Source of the DNA: Sphingopyxis sp. MWB1
GTDB taxonomy: Bacteria; Pseudomonadota; Alphaproteobacteria; Sphingomonadales; Sphingomonadaceae
NCBI RefSeq assembly: GCF_000763945.1
Contig: NZ_JQFJ01000002.1
Coordinates: 1,364,001-1,428,000, forward strand
DNA length: 64,000 nt
Direction of reading: 5' to 3'
Positions 56,223-64,000 of the stretch are shown piece by piece. The notes under the pieces were generated by a model. That model did no database searches, was not told the origin of the DNA, and worked only from the letters and a program-made list of their open reading frames with translations. A program made the translations under genes and the position numbers. The number at the start of each line of letters is the position of its first letter. Position 1 is the first letter of the stretch.

Positions 56223-57479
56223 TCAAGGTTTCAAGCGTTGATCCATAAGCTTTGCGATGATCGCAGGCAGTGCGATGTCATTTCCTCCATCGTCGCCCGT
56301 CGGCTGATCGGGCGAGGGCCGAAATAACGCGTTCAAAATCACTAGCCGGTCCTCGTTGGACGCCGCTCCCTCTTTGATAAGCGCCAAATAGGTTTGCGTC
56401 ATGATCCGCCGTTCTTCGGCGTCGAGCTCAAGCCGACGCTCGGTGAGATAGTTCCGAACGAGCACTCGGGCCGCCCAAAAAACGGCCGTGAGTGCAGTAC
56501 CGACGGCGGCCGTAACGATCACATAGGTCGCGAGCGCAATAGGGCGATCTTTGTGCGGTTGAATTAGCATCCAATCCCACACGTTGACCCCTGACGCCTC
56601 AAGCATGAAGGAGATTGCTGCCCAGAACAAAAGAATGGCGGCCAAACCGGCGATTCCCGAAAACCAGCGCAGATATTTTAGCGCGTCCGCCCGTCCCGCC
56701 GAATGCAGATTCTTCTTCGTCTCCCAATACTGAACCGAGGCGCGAAGCTGCATATCCTCTTCATATGCTTTGCGGACATTATCGATTTCGACGATCGATG
56801 CGCCCGACCTCTTGGCAAGAGATTGGCGTAACTTGGCGCTTCTACGACCTATCTTCCAGAAGCTGCGAACCGCGAGCTGATCGCTTCGGGCCGACAAAGC
56901 TGCGAGCTGGTCTTGATGTTCCTCAAACAAGCCATCGTGGCGCACCAGAAGAGCCTGCGCCTCATCGCTCCAACGCTTGTAATCTGATTGCGAAGCCGCT
57001 CTTGTGGCTTCCCTCCCCATCAAGCTGGGGTTGGCAACAAGAAGTACCGCGCGGGCGTGCAGCGGGTTAACCCAGCTGACACCGAGTTGACCAATATAGA
57101 TGCCTGCTGCCACCGCCGCGACTTCGTCTCCCTGGGTATCGCGAAGTGCAAATATTGCTCGGCCGATGTCACTGGTCGAGTGAATAAGCTGCGGCGGCAT
57201 CCCCTCGTAATGTCCACGAAGCGTTTGCGGGGGATCATCACCATCCAACGATCCTCGGGCGGCGATGCTCTCTGCATACGCGACAATAGCATTGAGCTGA
57301 TTCATTATGTGATCGCGAATGCTGGAAGGAAACTCCGCCTCTCCCACGCCGTGCAACCACATCCAGCGATCTCGTTCGCGAGCTGCCCACTTCGCGAACT
57401 GCGGCAAAGAGGTAGGCTTGAAGACTTCTCCTCCGCGACCAGTCGTCGCTTCAAAAAGCGAACTTTTCTTTTCAGCCAC
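56223..57479 (-). CDS. Two-helix membrane protein, possible DUF6161
   Basis: A 418-residue protein without a housekeeping relative that I recognise. A largely alpha-helical cytoplasmic N-terminal region (to about residue 265) includes a coiled-coil-like stretch around VRKAYEEDMQLRASVQYWETK. Two membrane helices follow at roughly 269-293 (IAGLAAILLFWAAISFML) and 318-342 (TYVIVTAAVGTALTAVFWAA), then a soluble C-terminal tail of about 75 residues. It resembles proteins labelled DUF6161, but this is remembered, not checked. It lies at the left end of the AT-richer region, next to the interrupted NTPase gene on the same strand; a toxin or defence-effector role is possible but unproven. Confidence 0.6.
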   Translation of the reverse strand: MAEKKSSLFEATTGRGGEVFKPTSLPQFAKWAARERDRWMWLHGVGEAEFPSSIRDHIMNQLNAIVAYAESIAARGSLDGDDPPQTLRGHYEGMPPQLIHSTSDIGRAIFALRDTQGDEVAAVAAGIYIGQLGVSWVNPLHARAVLLVANPSLMGREATRAASQSDYKRWSDEAQALLVRHDGLFEEHQDQLAALSARSDQLAVRSFWKIGRRSAKLRQSLAKRSGASIVEIDNVRKAYEEDMQLRASVQYWETKKNLHSAGRADALKYLRWFSGIAGLAAILLFWAAISFMLEASGVNVWDWMLIQPHKDRPIALATYVIVTAAVGTALTAVFWAARVLVRNYLTERRLELDAEERRIMTQTYLALIKEGAASNEDRLVILNALFRPSPDQPTGDDGGNDIALPAIIAKLMDQRLKP

Positions 57480-57660
57480 CCCTACCCCCCAAGATATCGC
57501 TCTTCTCGTTTTAATTCACATCTTCCCGTCCGCGAACATCGTTCCGACACTTCGCGGTCGCCTGTCCAGTTTTTAATCACTCAAACTGGATTAAGCATTG
57601 TGGGGAGAATGTTCACGCTGATAGGAGGGGCTTTTTTAGGCGCCTCGAAAAAGCGGTTCC

Positions 57661-58251
57661 TCAATCAAGCCAATCGGCTTGTTTCATGCCTTTATTCGCA
57701 GCCTTCGTCATAAAGTTCACTGTCTCGGAAATCTTATCCAGAATGTAGCTTGCCCCGTTCTTATGCCCCACGGCATAACCCGGATGGGAGCTGAGCCCTT
57801 CAAATTGCTTCCGAAGATAAGTGTAAAAGTCACGCAAGATCGAAATGCTTTGGCTCTGATTTATTTTCCCAAAACGATTTTCATTCTGCATGAGATCGAA
57901 GACCCGTGCCTCAAATACAGAATCGTTTATCGGTGTTGTTGGCAAAACTGAAGTCAGATACTCGGATCTCCCTGCGAGTATCCTCATATGAGCCCAACCG
58001 CTCGCAGACGCCTTGATGCTTTCGCTTTGCGACACCAAGAGAGCGGTTGCAGAGTCAGCCTCAATCAGCTCCTTTTCAAGAAGGTATTGGGACGCATCGA
58101 GAATATCACCTCTGACGAACCCCATTTTCTCAAGGTGATCTTGGACGCGGGCGATTGAGACAAATCCCATCTGGCCGTTGTCACCTCTAACTTTGCGCTC
58201 CCCGATTAGAAAAAACAAAACCTCAATAGTGAGGAAATTATTTGGCCTCGA
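57661..58251 (-). pseudogene. C-terminal winged-helix portion of the interrupted NTPase gene
   Basis: This reading frame continues in the same phase as the 656-residue gene upstream, separated from it by one TGA (58252-58254). The first residues after the TGA read SRPNNFLTIEVLFFLIGE, then GFVSIARVQDHLEKMGFVRG and ILDASQYLLEKELIEADSA, a winged-helix-like pattern. The only free-standing start is TTG at 58218 with a weak ribosome site, giving 185 residues. So this is more likely the 3' part of one long gene than an independent gene. Confidence 0.7.
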
Positions 58252-60222
58252 TCAGTTTCTTCCACTATAAAATAGATTAGATACAAATCCCGAATTTTCA
58301 TTGAAGAATCTGTAATCTTGACGCATCAATATTCTTAGAACAAGATATTCCGGGAAGTTCCTGATCTGCTTTCCCGATGCGACATTGGTGATTAAGTCTT
58401 CAGGCATATGGCCAGAAGTTATAATCGCCATGAACATGTCTAACGCCTTGCGAACATTACGCCCAGCAAGGCCCTCAAGAACCCTTGATACGTTATTAGG
58501 ACGGGAAAAGAGCTCAAGGTATACACCACGCAGGAAATCTCCCGCACGGTCTTTAGAATAAGAAATACTCATCCCTTTAGGCGTGGTGTACCGAATCGTC
58601 TTTGGCGCTTGCGCCTCAATTTCTTTTAAGCTGAGCTCTAGTCGTCTTTTCACAACGTCTATAAAACGAGGAGGACTGATGTGAAAAATTTGGCCTGTCT
58701 TATATGTATCGAGCGGCCTCTCATTTTTATGCGCTTCAAAGGTCGTGTCGCGCATCTGCAGGATGACGAGACATCTCATCTGATCCATGAACCAGAGCGC
58801 AAGCTGGAAGGCCGCAAGCTGATTTTCGACATCCCGCCGGTCGACGTTATCGAACACGACGATGACCACCTCTCCGCGGTCACCTTGCAGGTGCCGAGCC
58901 ATACCCTTTGCGAGTTCGACCGGCTGTTGCCTCCATCCCTCTAAGTCTCGCGCTTGCTCAAGCAGACCTCTGCCCGGCTCCGCGCGATCCATGCGCTGAT
59001 AGAATGCAGCGCGATCTTCCAAGTTAGTGGCGAACACCCTCTCTTGATCGTCCGGGTCTCGAAGGTCGATGGGTGCGCCTTCTTCGATCACACTCTTGGC
59101 GAACTGGCTACAAATCCAGTCTTGCGCATCAGCCAACACATCTGGCGCGAAATTGAAGTCGAGAAACGCCCAATGGCTGCTATCTTCAAGGTTCTTCGGC
59201 TGCAGGTATTCTTTGTAGCGCCGCGAAAAGAGAGATTTTCCTGAACCAACGCCACCGGTAATTAGCTGTAATTCTCCGCTTGGCGACTTGTTTGTAGCAA
59301 GATCGCTGAGACGCTTTGATATCTCGTCGGCACGCTTTTTGGTCGTCTGTATCTCAATCCTTGAGCGACTGCGGGAGAGGCGGTCGATCAGAAATGATTC
59401 GAGGATCTTGTCGTAGCTAGTTACCTCGTTCGATGAGACGTAGGCGTTCTTATAAATTTCAGGATCGCTGTTTTGGTCACGAGATGAAAAATAGCGCCGC
59501 AAAATGGGTGACAGGTCAGCCGCAAAAGTGTTCGGTTCAAGTTTCGATGCAATCAACGCGGGGCCATTCCCCTGATTAAACGGCCTTTTGAAGCCTACAA
59601 GTTTGAGAGAAGCGCTTGCTATCTCGCCAAGTCGCTCAAGTTCGGCAGCCCCCATCAGAGACCGAAGCTCATCCAAAGCGGCACTCCCAACCGCCAAGTC
59701 AGAGACTTTGGTTGTTAACGTCGGCGTGGAGTTGTCCCACCGCCCAGCCACAAGGTCGATTCCATTGGTGGCGAGAATGATCTCACACGGATTGATTTTT
59801 GACGAATATCGTTTGTTCAAAGCATGGGCGTAGAGGGATGCTTCTTCCCACGCTTCCGCAACCGGGACCGCCGGCGCCTTTACCTCAATCGCCGCGATAG
59901 GGACGGATAGCTCGTAGATGGAATAATCAGGAACATATCCCTTGCGCTGCTTCGCGCCTTTTCCGATGTCAAAGGCCGCTAGAAACTCTTTGCTCTTCAC
60001 CTTTTCGACTTGGATGCCGAGGAACTCGGCTCTGGTCAGAAGAGGGGCAACGACCTGTGTTTCAACATCACCCTCTGTAGCATCAGTCGGTAGCGCGAAT
60101 GCCATTCCTGTTAGGCCCCTTCGAAGAAGACGCCCAACGAATAGCGGCATAAGCAATTGAGCGATACCCACGACCTCCGCCGAGCTGGACGCCGCAAAGT
60201 GTGAGGGTTCAGCTAGCCTCAT
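58252..60222 (-). CDS. Nuclease-NTPase fusion protein, possible defence gene, interrupted
   Basis: A 656-residue reading frame ending in an in-frame TGA, after which the same phase stays open for a further 196 codons; read through, the product would be 853 residues. N-terminal region (about 46-165) resembles a type I restriction HsdR-N / PD-(D/E)XK nuclease: VPDYSIYELSVPIAAIEVKA places Asp99, Glu113 and Lys115. A P-loop NTPase follows, with GGVGSGKS (323-330) and Walker B VVIVVFDNVDRRD around Asp458. The part after the TGA adds a winged-helix-like domain. This nuclease + STAND-like NTPase + winged-helix order suggests an antiphage-type protein. AT-richer than its neighbours. Function not established. 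Confidence 0.75.
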   Translation of the reverse strand: MRLAEPSHFAASSSAEVVGIAQLLMPLFVGRLLRRGLTGMAFALPTDATEGDVETQVVAPLLTRAEFLGIQVEKVKSKEFLAAFDIGKGAKQRKGYVPDYSIYELSVPIAAIEVKAPAVPVAEAWEEASLYAHALNKRYSSKINPCEIILATNGIDLVAGRWDNSTPTLTTKVSDLAVGSAALDELRSLMGAAELERLGEIASASLKLVGFKRPFNQGNGPALIASKLEPNTFAADLSPILRRYFSSRDQNSDPEIYKNAYVSSNEVTSYDKILESFLIDRLSRSRSRIEIQTTKKRADEISKRLSDLATNKSPSGELQLITGGVGSGKSLFSRRYKEYLQPKNLEDSSHWAFLDFNFAPDVLADAQDWICSQFAKSVIEEGAPIDLRDPDDQERVFATNLEDRAAFYQRMDRAEPGRGLLEQARDLEGWRQQPVELAKGMARHLQGDRGEVVIVVFDNVDRRDVENQLAAFQLALWFMDQMRCLVILQMRDTTFEAHKNERPLDTYKTGQIFHISPPRFIDVVKRRLELSLKEIEAQAPKTIRYTTPKGMSISYSKDRAGDFLRGVYLELFSRPNNVSRVLEGLAGRNVRKALDMFMAIITSGHMPEDLITNVASGKQIRNFPEYLVLRILMRQDYRFFNENSGFVSNLFYSGRN

Positions 60223-60523
60223 CTCGCTGCTGGTTGAATTGCCGTACGCTAACGAATTGATTTAACACATAATTCCGCAACCGCGTATGGCCGTGTGGAA
60301 CACCTGCCATACGGCTAATCCTAGATAATCCAGTATGTTAGCGACCATCGGCTGGCAGCGCTTTTATCTCGCCTTCCCAAATCCACCCTCCCCGCCCGCT
60401 TTCCCGGCCCCAAAACCGGTCACAGACAACCTTATAGAAACACCCGATTGCAGGCGCTCGATGCAGTGCTAATCACATCACCTCGCATCTTGTGCTTCGG
60501 CTCGCAGGGGAAGACAGACAGTG
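60223..60523. other. Intergenic stretch with inverted repeat, no gene seen
   Basis: About 300 bases upstream of the interrupted NTPase gene. CGTATGGC (60284-60291) and GCCATACG (60306-60313) form an inverted repeat with an inner GTGT/ACAC stem, so a stable hairpin is possible. A pyrimidine-rich stretch follows at 60375-60410. No gene is supported here. Confidence 0.5.
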
Positions 60524-61533
60524 ATGTTATGGCGACGATACTTGGCGATCATCGGCGCGCCGGTAGTGTTATCGAGCATGGGCTGTGCGGCCAAAGAGCC
60601 GGCGGACTATGTCGAGCGCCGGGTAATCACGCTGCCATACCCCGGCGGGATTGATGCCGAGCGCCTGAAGGAATCCATCGTGATACGGTAGAGGGACTCA
60701 AGAAGCGGGCCGCAAGCGAGACGCGCGATGCGGACTATCAGCCCCAAGTAGGCTCATACGCTGTTTATCCTGTCGGAGATGCGCGTCCTTGGGTTGTCTT
60801 CGGAGCAGTCACGCCGCGCAAAGGGGTCTTCTACGCGATACCCTATGGCCACTACGCATCGCTCGACGATTATAAGAATGGCCGGATCGAACAACTCAAT
60901 GGCAAGATCAGCGTGTGCCGGATGGAAATCCGATGGGATCAGCTTCCTGATGGCCCGATCGCGCCCGGACGGGGATGGGCAGGCATGTTTATGTCTGGCG
61001 CTGACTGTAAGCCGCCACCCACCGATCAATTGGCCATGTTGGACGAATGGAAAAAGTCGGCCGCAGACTATTTTGTCGAAAGCAAGGCTTCAAACGGCAA
61101 TGTTAGCGTCGCCCTGATACGAGAGGTTCAGCGGAAAGGAGCCAGATACAGACCTTTCGATCCCGTCGCTGCTTCGGCGACAATTAAGGAAGCCGGGGAT
61201 GTCATCATATGGGCAATACCGCTGCTCGACGACGATCTGACCGCATCGGTCCTCGCGACACGAGGCGGGGAACTATTCGCGTTTTTCACTGACCGTTTTC
61301 AGGGGAGAGACTTCCCCAACCTGGCGTGTGGCGTGAACGGGTTAAAATGGCCTGACATCGCGGGAGAGAGCCCCGGTGTATCCAGCATGTCGACCGCGCG
61401 GCAGCTTTGTCGCGACATGATTGAGCAATACAGACAACGACGGAGCGAAGAGGCTCGGCGGGCCTATGAAGGAAATCCGAATACAATCCAGTCGATACCC
61501 CTGAATAGCCAAATCGATGGAGAGAAACCGTGA
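60524..61533 (+). pseudogene. Frameshifted lipoprotein gene, unknown family
   Basis: The ATG at 60524 opens a frame whose product starts MLWRRYLAIIGAPVVLSSMG followed by Cys21, an imperfect lipobox, and reads as coding for 55 codons to a TAG at 60689-60691. Another frame, open from about 60655 to 61533, continues with VEGLKKRAASETRDADYQPQ and then GAVTPRKGVFYAIPYGHYAS without any ATG, GTG or TTG until GTG 60913. The 1010-base span fits one gene with a single-base loss (or two-base gain) between 60655 and 60690. The C-terminal part (206 residues from 60913) has no family that I recognise. An exported role is suggested by the N-terminus only. Confidence 0.55.
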
Positions 61534-61924
61534 TGCGGCGACAACGGGCGAATGGCGCCGCACTTCTCTCCTAACAAGATTACCGGGCCGGAGCGGTCAG
61601 TGTTCGCATCACGTTCCCATTAGTAAATTTGCTATCGCCTTTCTGAAACGCCACCTCAAAACGCGATGTTGCCGGGCCGCGATGCTTCGCATCGGACCCA
61701 CAGTTTATAGTCACACACCTTACGCACGGGTGCATAGCGCATTTCCGCCACTTTTCGAGGGTGCGATCCGGCAGCGCGCGCTGCCTCGCATCTCCAAAAC
61801 GACGGTTTTCTGCGACATTTCGAGGCTGCGCATCGCACCCTCAATAGACGCGAATATTGCGGACGGACGTGGGTGAGTTGCCTGACCTACCCCTTGCCCC
61901 CGACGACCAGCGCCACTGTCGAGC
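61534..61924. other. Intergenic stretch with several inverted repeats
   Basis: About 390 bases without a supported gene. It holds a stem-loop CGATGC/GCATCG (61680-61685 and 61689-61694), an 11-bp inverted repeat GAGGGTGCGAT/ATCGCACCCTC (61757-61767 and 61832-61842) and an AAAACGACGGTTTT palindrome at 61796-61809. Recurring GTGCGAT/GCGCATCG words suggest a structured regulatory or replication/transfer site; no specific type is identified. Confidence 0.5.
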
Positions 61925-62155
61925 TTAGAGCTTTTGCTCTTCTTCTCGCTGTCGAAGCTCGCGCTCGACCGCCTCGCGAATGAACTTCGCCAGCTGACGA
62001 TTACCGACCTGCGCTTCGATCCGACGGATCGTGTCCACAGATAGCCGGATAGTCGTGGCTTTCATTCCAAGCGGCGGGCGTCCCATGCCGTCGTCGCTAT
62101 CGGCCCCGCGCTCAATCTCAAAGAGAATCGCGTTAATGACATCGTTTATTTGCAT
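61925..62155 (-). CDS. Ribbon-helix-helix (CopG-like) DNA-binding protein
   Basis: A 76-residue protein. The segment MKATTIRLSVDTIRRIEAQV is the beta-strand and first helix of a ribbon-helix-helix domain, and the second helix NRQLAKFIREAVERELRQRE is highly charged. There is a short N-terminal lead of about 30 residues before it. Such proteins are often antitoxins, plasmid copy regulators or mobile-element repressors. A large palindrome sits four bases upstream of the start and probably is its operator. No toxin gene is adjacent on the same strand. Confidence 0.78.
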   Translation of the reverse strand: MQINDVINAILFEIERGADSDDGMGRPPLGMKATTIRLSVDTIRRIEAQVGNRQLAKFIREAVERELRQREEEQKL

Positions 62156-62158
62156 ATA

Positions 62159-62187
62159 CGCTACCGTTTATGATATAAACGATAGCG
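62159..62187. promoter_or_regulatory. Palindromic operator upstream of the RHH gene
   Basis: Arms CGCTACCGTTTAT (62159-62171) and ATAAACGATAGCG (62175-62187) form a 13-bp inverted repeat around GAT with one mismatch. A further TCGTTTAT half-site lies at about 62142-62149, inside the start of the RHH gene. Ribbon-helix-helix repressors bind such sites in multiple dimers, so autorepression of the 61925-62155 gene is likely. Confidence 0.6.
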
Positions 62188-62295
62188 TAAACAAGGTTTG
62201 TTTCATCGGCGGACGATTAGCTGAGGCCGAATCACGATAGCGATGGAGGCGGTATCATCCACGAGGGCACGAGAGGGCGATCCAAGGGCGCCGGG

Positions 62296-62808
62296 ATGAT
62301 GCCGCCAGCTCCGGCCTTTGCTCCAATCCCTTCGCAGGGCCAGTTTCATCTGGCCCCCGTTCTCGAAAGATCATGCGCCCGACGCGCGCTAAGCAAGACA
62401 CGCTATCGCAACGCCGAGGGCTTCTTCCTCGCGATTGAGGAGCAGCTTTTCGCGGACAACAGCGACCTTCTCTATCAAACCGGCATCGTGGCGCAGTTGG
62501 CGCTCACCTCGCATCTGCTCGACGTCGGGTTCGACGACAGATGGTGCGCCCGACATATCGGCCTGCATATCGACAAGGCGTTGGCCTACGCCAATGCGAC
62601 CGGCCTCAATTATCACTCCGTCGCGCTCCAGCGGCTGGCCCCGGTGCTGTCGCCCTACAACGTCTGGCGCAATCCCGACCTCGACGGATCGCGGCCCCTG
62701 CCACCTATGTCGATGCCGGACATCCCAGCCCTGCTCCGGGAATTGCTCGATCATGTGCGAGGGGTGACGGGACACCCTAGCCCCCGGCGGAGGAAAGCTC
62801 ATGGCTGA
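62296..62808 (+). CDS. Hypothetical protein paired with a sigma-like gene
   Basis: A 170-residue protein without a family that I recognise. It is helical in its central part (NAEGFFLAIEEQLFADNSDL, LALTSHLLDVGFDDRWCARH), with an early proline-rich lead MMPPAPAFAPIP and a basic end. Its last eight bases overlap the sigma-region-4 gene, so the two are likely translated together. I recall comparable pairs near recombinases in sphingomonad islands. A partner or modulator of the adjacent sigma-like protein is possible; that is inference. Confidence 0.6.
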   Translation: MMPPAPAFAPIPSQGQFHLAPVLERSCARRALSKTRYRNAEGFFLAIEEQLFADNSDLLYQTGIVAQLALTSHLLDVGFDDRWCARHIGLHIDKALAYANATGLNYHSVALQRLAPVLSPYNVWRNPDLDGSRPLPPMSMPDIPALLRELLDHVRGVTGHPSPRRRKAHG

Positions 62809-63106
62809 CGATAACCTCGCCGCCCGCTTCGCGCGCACAATCCGCGACCTGCTCGTTCCGCCGCCGGTCGTTCCCAATTTCGATGAAGATGTCGATCCCG
62901 AGATAGCGCGGATCGAATGGGCGATTGCCCGCCTGCCAAAGCGAACGCGCGATGTGTTCCTGATGCACCGCTTCGACGACCTTCCATACGACCGCATCGC
63001 CCACCGCCTCGGCATCAGCGTAAAGACGGTCGAGCGGGAAATAGCGAGGGTGTTATGCGCTATCCGCGAGGCGCGAGAAGATCATGCCCGCGAGCAATCC
63101 AAGTAG
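62801..63106 (+). CDS. Sigma-70 region 4-only protein
   Basis: A 101-residue protein. IEWAIARLPKRTRDVFLMHR and DRIAHRLGISVKTVEREIARVL form a clear sigma-70 region 4 helix-turn-helix, but regions 1-3 are absent, so it cannot be an ordinary sigma factor by itself. It may be a DNA-binding regulator or an accessory that works with a separate region 2. The ATG overlaps the preceding gene. It lies within a mobile-element context, 430 bases upstream of a serine recombinase. Confidence 0.82.
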   Translation: MADDNLAARFARTIRDLLVPPPVVPNFDEDVDPEIARIEWAIARLPKRTRDVFLMHRFDDLPYDRIAHRLGISVKTVEREIARVLCAIREAREDHAREQSK

Positions 63107-63289
63107 GCGTTTGGCATCCCTGCACCGGCTGGTGATTCGCTCGACGAGGTCAAAACGGAACCCGAAAAATGCGGACCCGGCTTCCCGCAATCTTTCCGAG
63201 AGTCAGTTTTTCTTCGCTGGAGCCCTACTCCCGGTCTTGAAGGGCGGATTTATGTTCCGCCGCGCGCTGAACCGCGCAACCATTGCGGA

Positions 63290-63514
63290 ATGGCCCGCCC
63301 CTCCCCCGAGCGAGCGCCCAGCGCATCGGAGCAGCTTGAAGCGCTGCTCGGCAAGCCGTGGCCCTTTCCGGGCCGCCCTCCCAAGCATGACCTCTCGACA
63401 TGGCGCGTCACCGATGATTGGCCCGATCCCGTTCCGGTCACACTGGAAGAGGTCGAAGTGTTTGAACGCTGGTTCGGCGACCTGTTCAACGAGTTCTTTT
63501 CCCCACCCCTCTAA
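63290..63514 (+). CDS. Small conserved-looking protein upstream of the recombinase
   Basis: A 74-residue reading frame beginning MARPSPERAPSASEQLEALL. The central region has a PGRPPKHDLSTWRVTDDW segment and an aromatic/acidic tail VEVFERWFGDLFNEFFSP. Prolines and a plausible helix suggest a real small protein; it ends 21 bases before the recombinase start. I do not recognise a family. The ribosome site directly before the ATG is too close to be used efficiently, so the start might be slightly different. Confidence 0.5.
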   Translation: MARPSPERAPSASEQLEALLGKPWPFPGRPPKHDLSTWRVTDDWPDPVPVTLEEVEVFERWFGDLFNEFFSPPL

Positions 63515-63535
63515 GCTGACCCTACGGAGACTGCC

Positions 63536-64000
63536 ATGACTGCGCCGCAGACCATCACGGGGGGGCGCGCGGCCCTCTACCTTCGCGTCTCGACCGCGCG
63601 GCAGGCCGAGCATGACGTGTCGATCCCCGACCAGCGGCGGCAGGGCGAAGGCTGGTGCGCCGCGCGCGGGCTCAAGGTGGTTGATACCTATGTCGAGTCC
63701 GGCGCCTCCGCGACGAATGACCGCCGCCCAGAGTTCCAGAGACTGATTGAGGCCGGGACATCGAAACCAGCGCCGTTCGACCTCGTAGTGGTTCACAGCT
63801 TCTCCCGCTTCTTCCGCGATCATTTCGAGCTTGAGTTCTACATCCGCAAGCTCGCCAAGAATGGCGTGAAGCTAGTCTCCATCACGCAGGAAATGGGCGA
63901 TGACCCCATGCACGTCATGATGCGGCAGATCATGGCGTTGTTCGACGAGTATCAGTCCAAAGAGACCGCCAAACATGTGCTGCGCGCGATGCGCGAGAAT
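63536..64000 (+). CDS. Serine recombinase, 3' truncated by the window
   Basis: The first 155 codons of a site-specific recombinase run off the right edge. The N-terminal catalytic domain is clear: YLRVSTARQAEHDVSIPDQR has the nucleophilic serine in LRVST, VHSFSRFFRDHFELEFYIRK has the SRFFRD motif with catalytic arginine, and VSITQEMGDDPMHVMMRQIM follows. The Ala-rich MTAPQTITGGRAAL start has a GGAG ribosome site. It would excise or integrate an element; the C-terminal DNA-binding part is outside the window. Its attachment site is not visible. Confidence 0.93.
   Translation, partial: MTAPQTITGGRAALYLRVSTARQAEHDVSIPDQRRQGEGWCAARGLKVVDTYVESGASATNDRRPEFQRLIEAGTSKPAPFDLVVVHSFSRFFRDHFELEFYIRKLAKNGVKLVSITQEMGDDPMHVMMRQIMALFDEYQSKETAKHVLRAMREN

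Noticed and set aside
61517..61876. Plus-strand 119-codon frame in the structured spacer
   Set aside because: No ribosome site, no recognisable pattern, and it crosses the inverted repeats.

Overview
The window is high-GC chromosomal DNA from an alphaproteobacterium of the order Sphingomonadales. Gene content and order look most like Sphingopyxis or a close relative, but this assignment is an inference from remembered families, not a search. Supporting points are the cluster mdh-sucD-sucA-odhB-lpdA beside sdhB and zapE, an obgE/proB locus, class II DAHP synthase, a MipA/OmpV porin-like protein, and intergenic palindromes built on a CCCCCGCGAAGGCGGGGG core.

Layout. 1-8.5 kb: end of a DUF418 membrane protein, a lone Hpt protein and TusA, then the envelope/ribosome cluster yfgM-like, bamB, der, followed by panB, a GDPD lipoprotein, an ArsC-like protein and a cyclic-nucleotide-binding membrane protein. 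8.6-16.7 kb: class II DAHP synthase, M28 peptidase, CoA-ester lyase, an SPFH/NfeD pair, GNAT, TetR and obgE. 16.7-24.8 kb: MipA, proB, an epimerase-like protein, sppA, a TRIC channel, GNAT and an M20 amidohydrolase. 24.8-36.5 kb: a TCA-cycle block on the minus strand (mdh, sucD, sucA, odhB, lpdA; separately sdhB, a thioesterase and zapE), with a polysaccharide deacetylase between its halves. sucC and sdhCDA are not present in the window.

36.6-45.9 kb is a compact set of overlapping genes that together look like a pathway for a CDP-activated alcohol-phosphate product: flippase, HAD phosphatase, CDP-glycerol glycerophosphotransferase-like protein, CDP-alcohol phosphotransferase, HIT protein, two nucleotidyltransferases, an esterase-like hydrolase, a DAG-kinase-like protein and a metallophosphoesterase. 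Its product is unknown, and I regard it as one of the two most interesting parts of the window. 46-56 kb returns to housekeeping: ald with a divergent Lrp regulator, a soluble globin-coupled chemoreceptor, SDR, prmA, phhA, modABC, a Crp/FNR regulator and a sterol desaturase.

From about 56.0 kb to the right end the sequence changes character. Much of 56-62 kb is visibly AT-richer and carries genes without housekeeping relatives: a two-helix membrane protein, a nuclease-NTPase gene interrupted by one in-frame TGA, a frameshifted lipoprotein gene, a ribbon-helix-helix protein with a palindromic operator, a sigma-region-4-only protein and, running off the end, a serine recombinase. This looks like the left part of an integrated mobile or defence island. 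No tRNA, rRNA, CRISPR array or insertion sequence was recognised.
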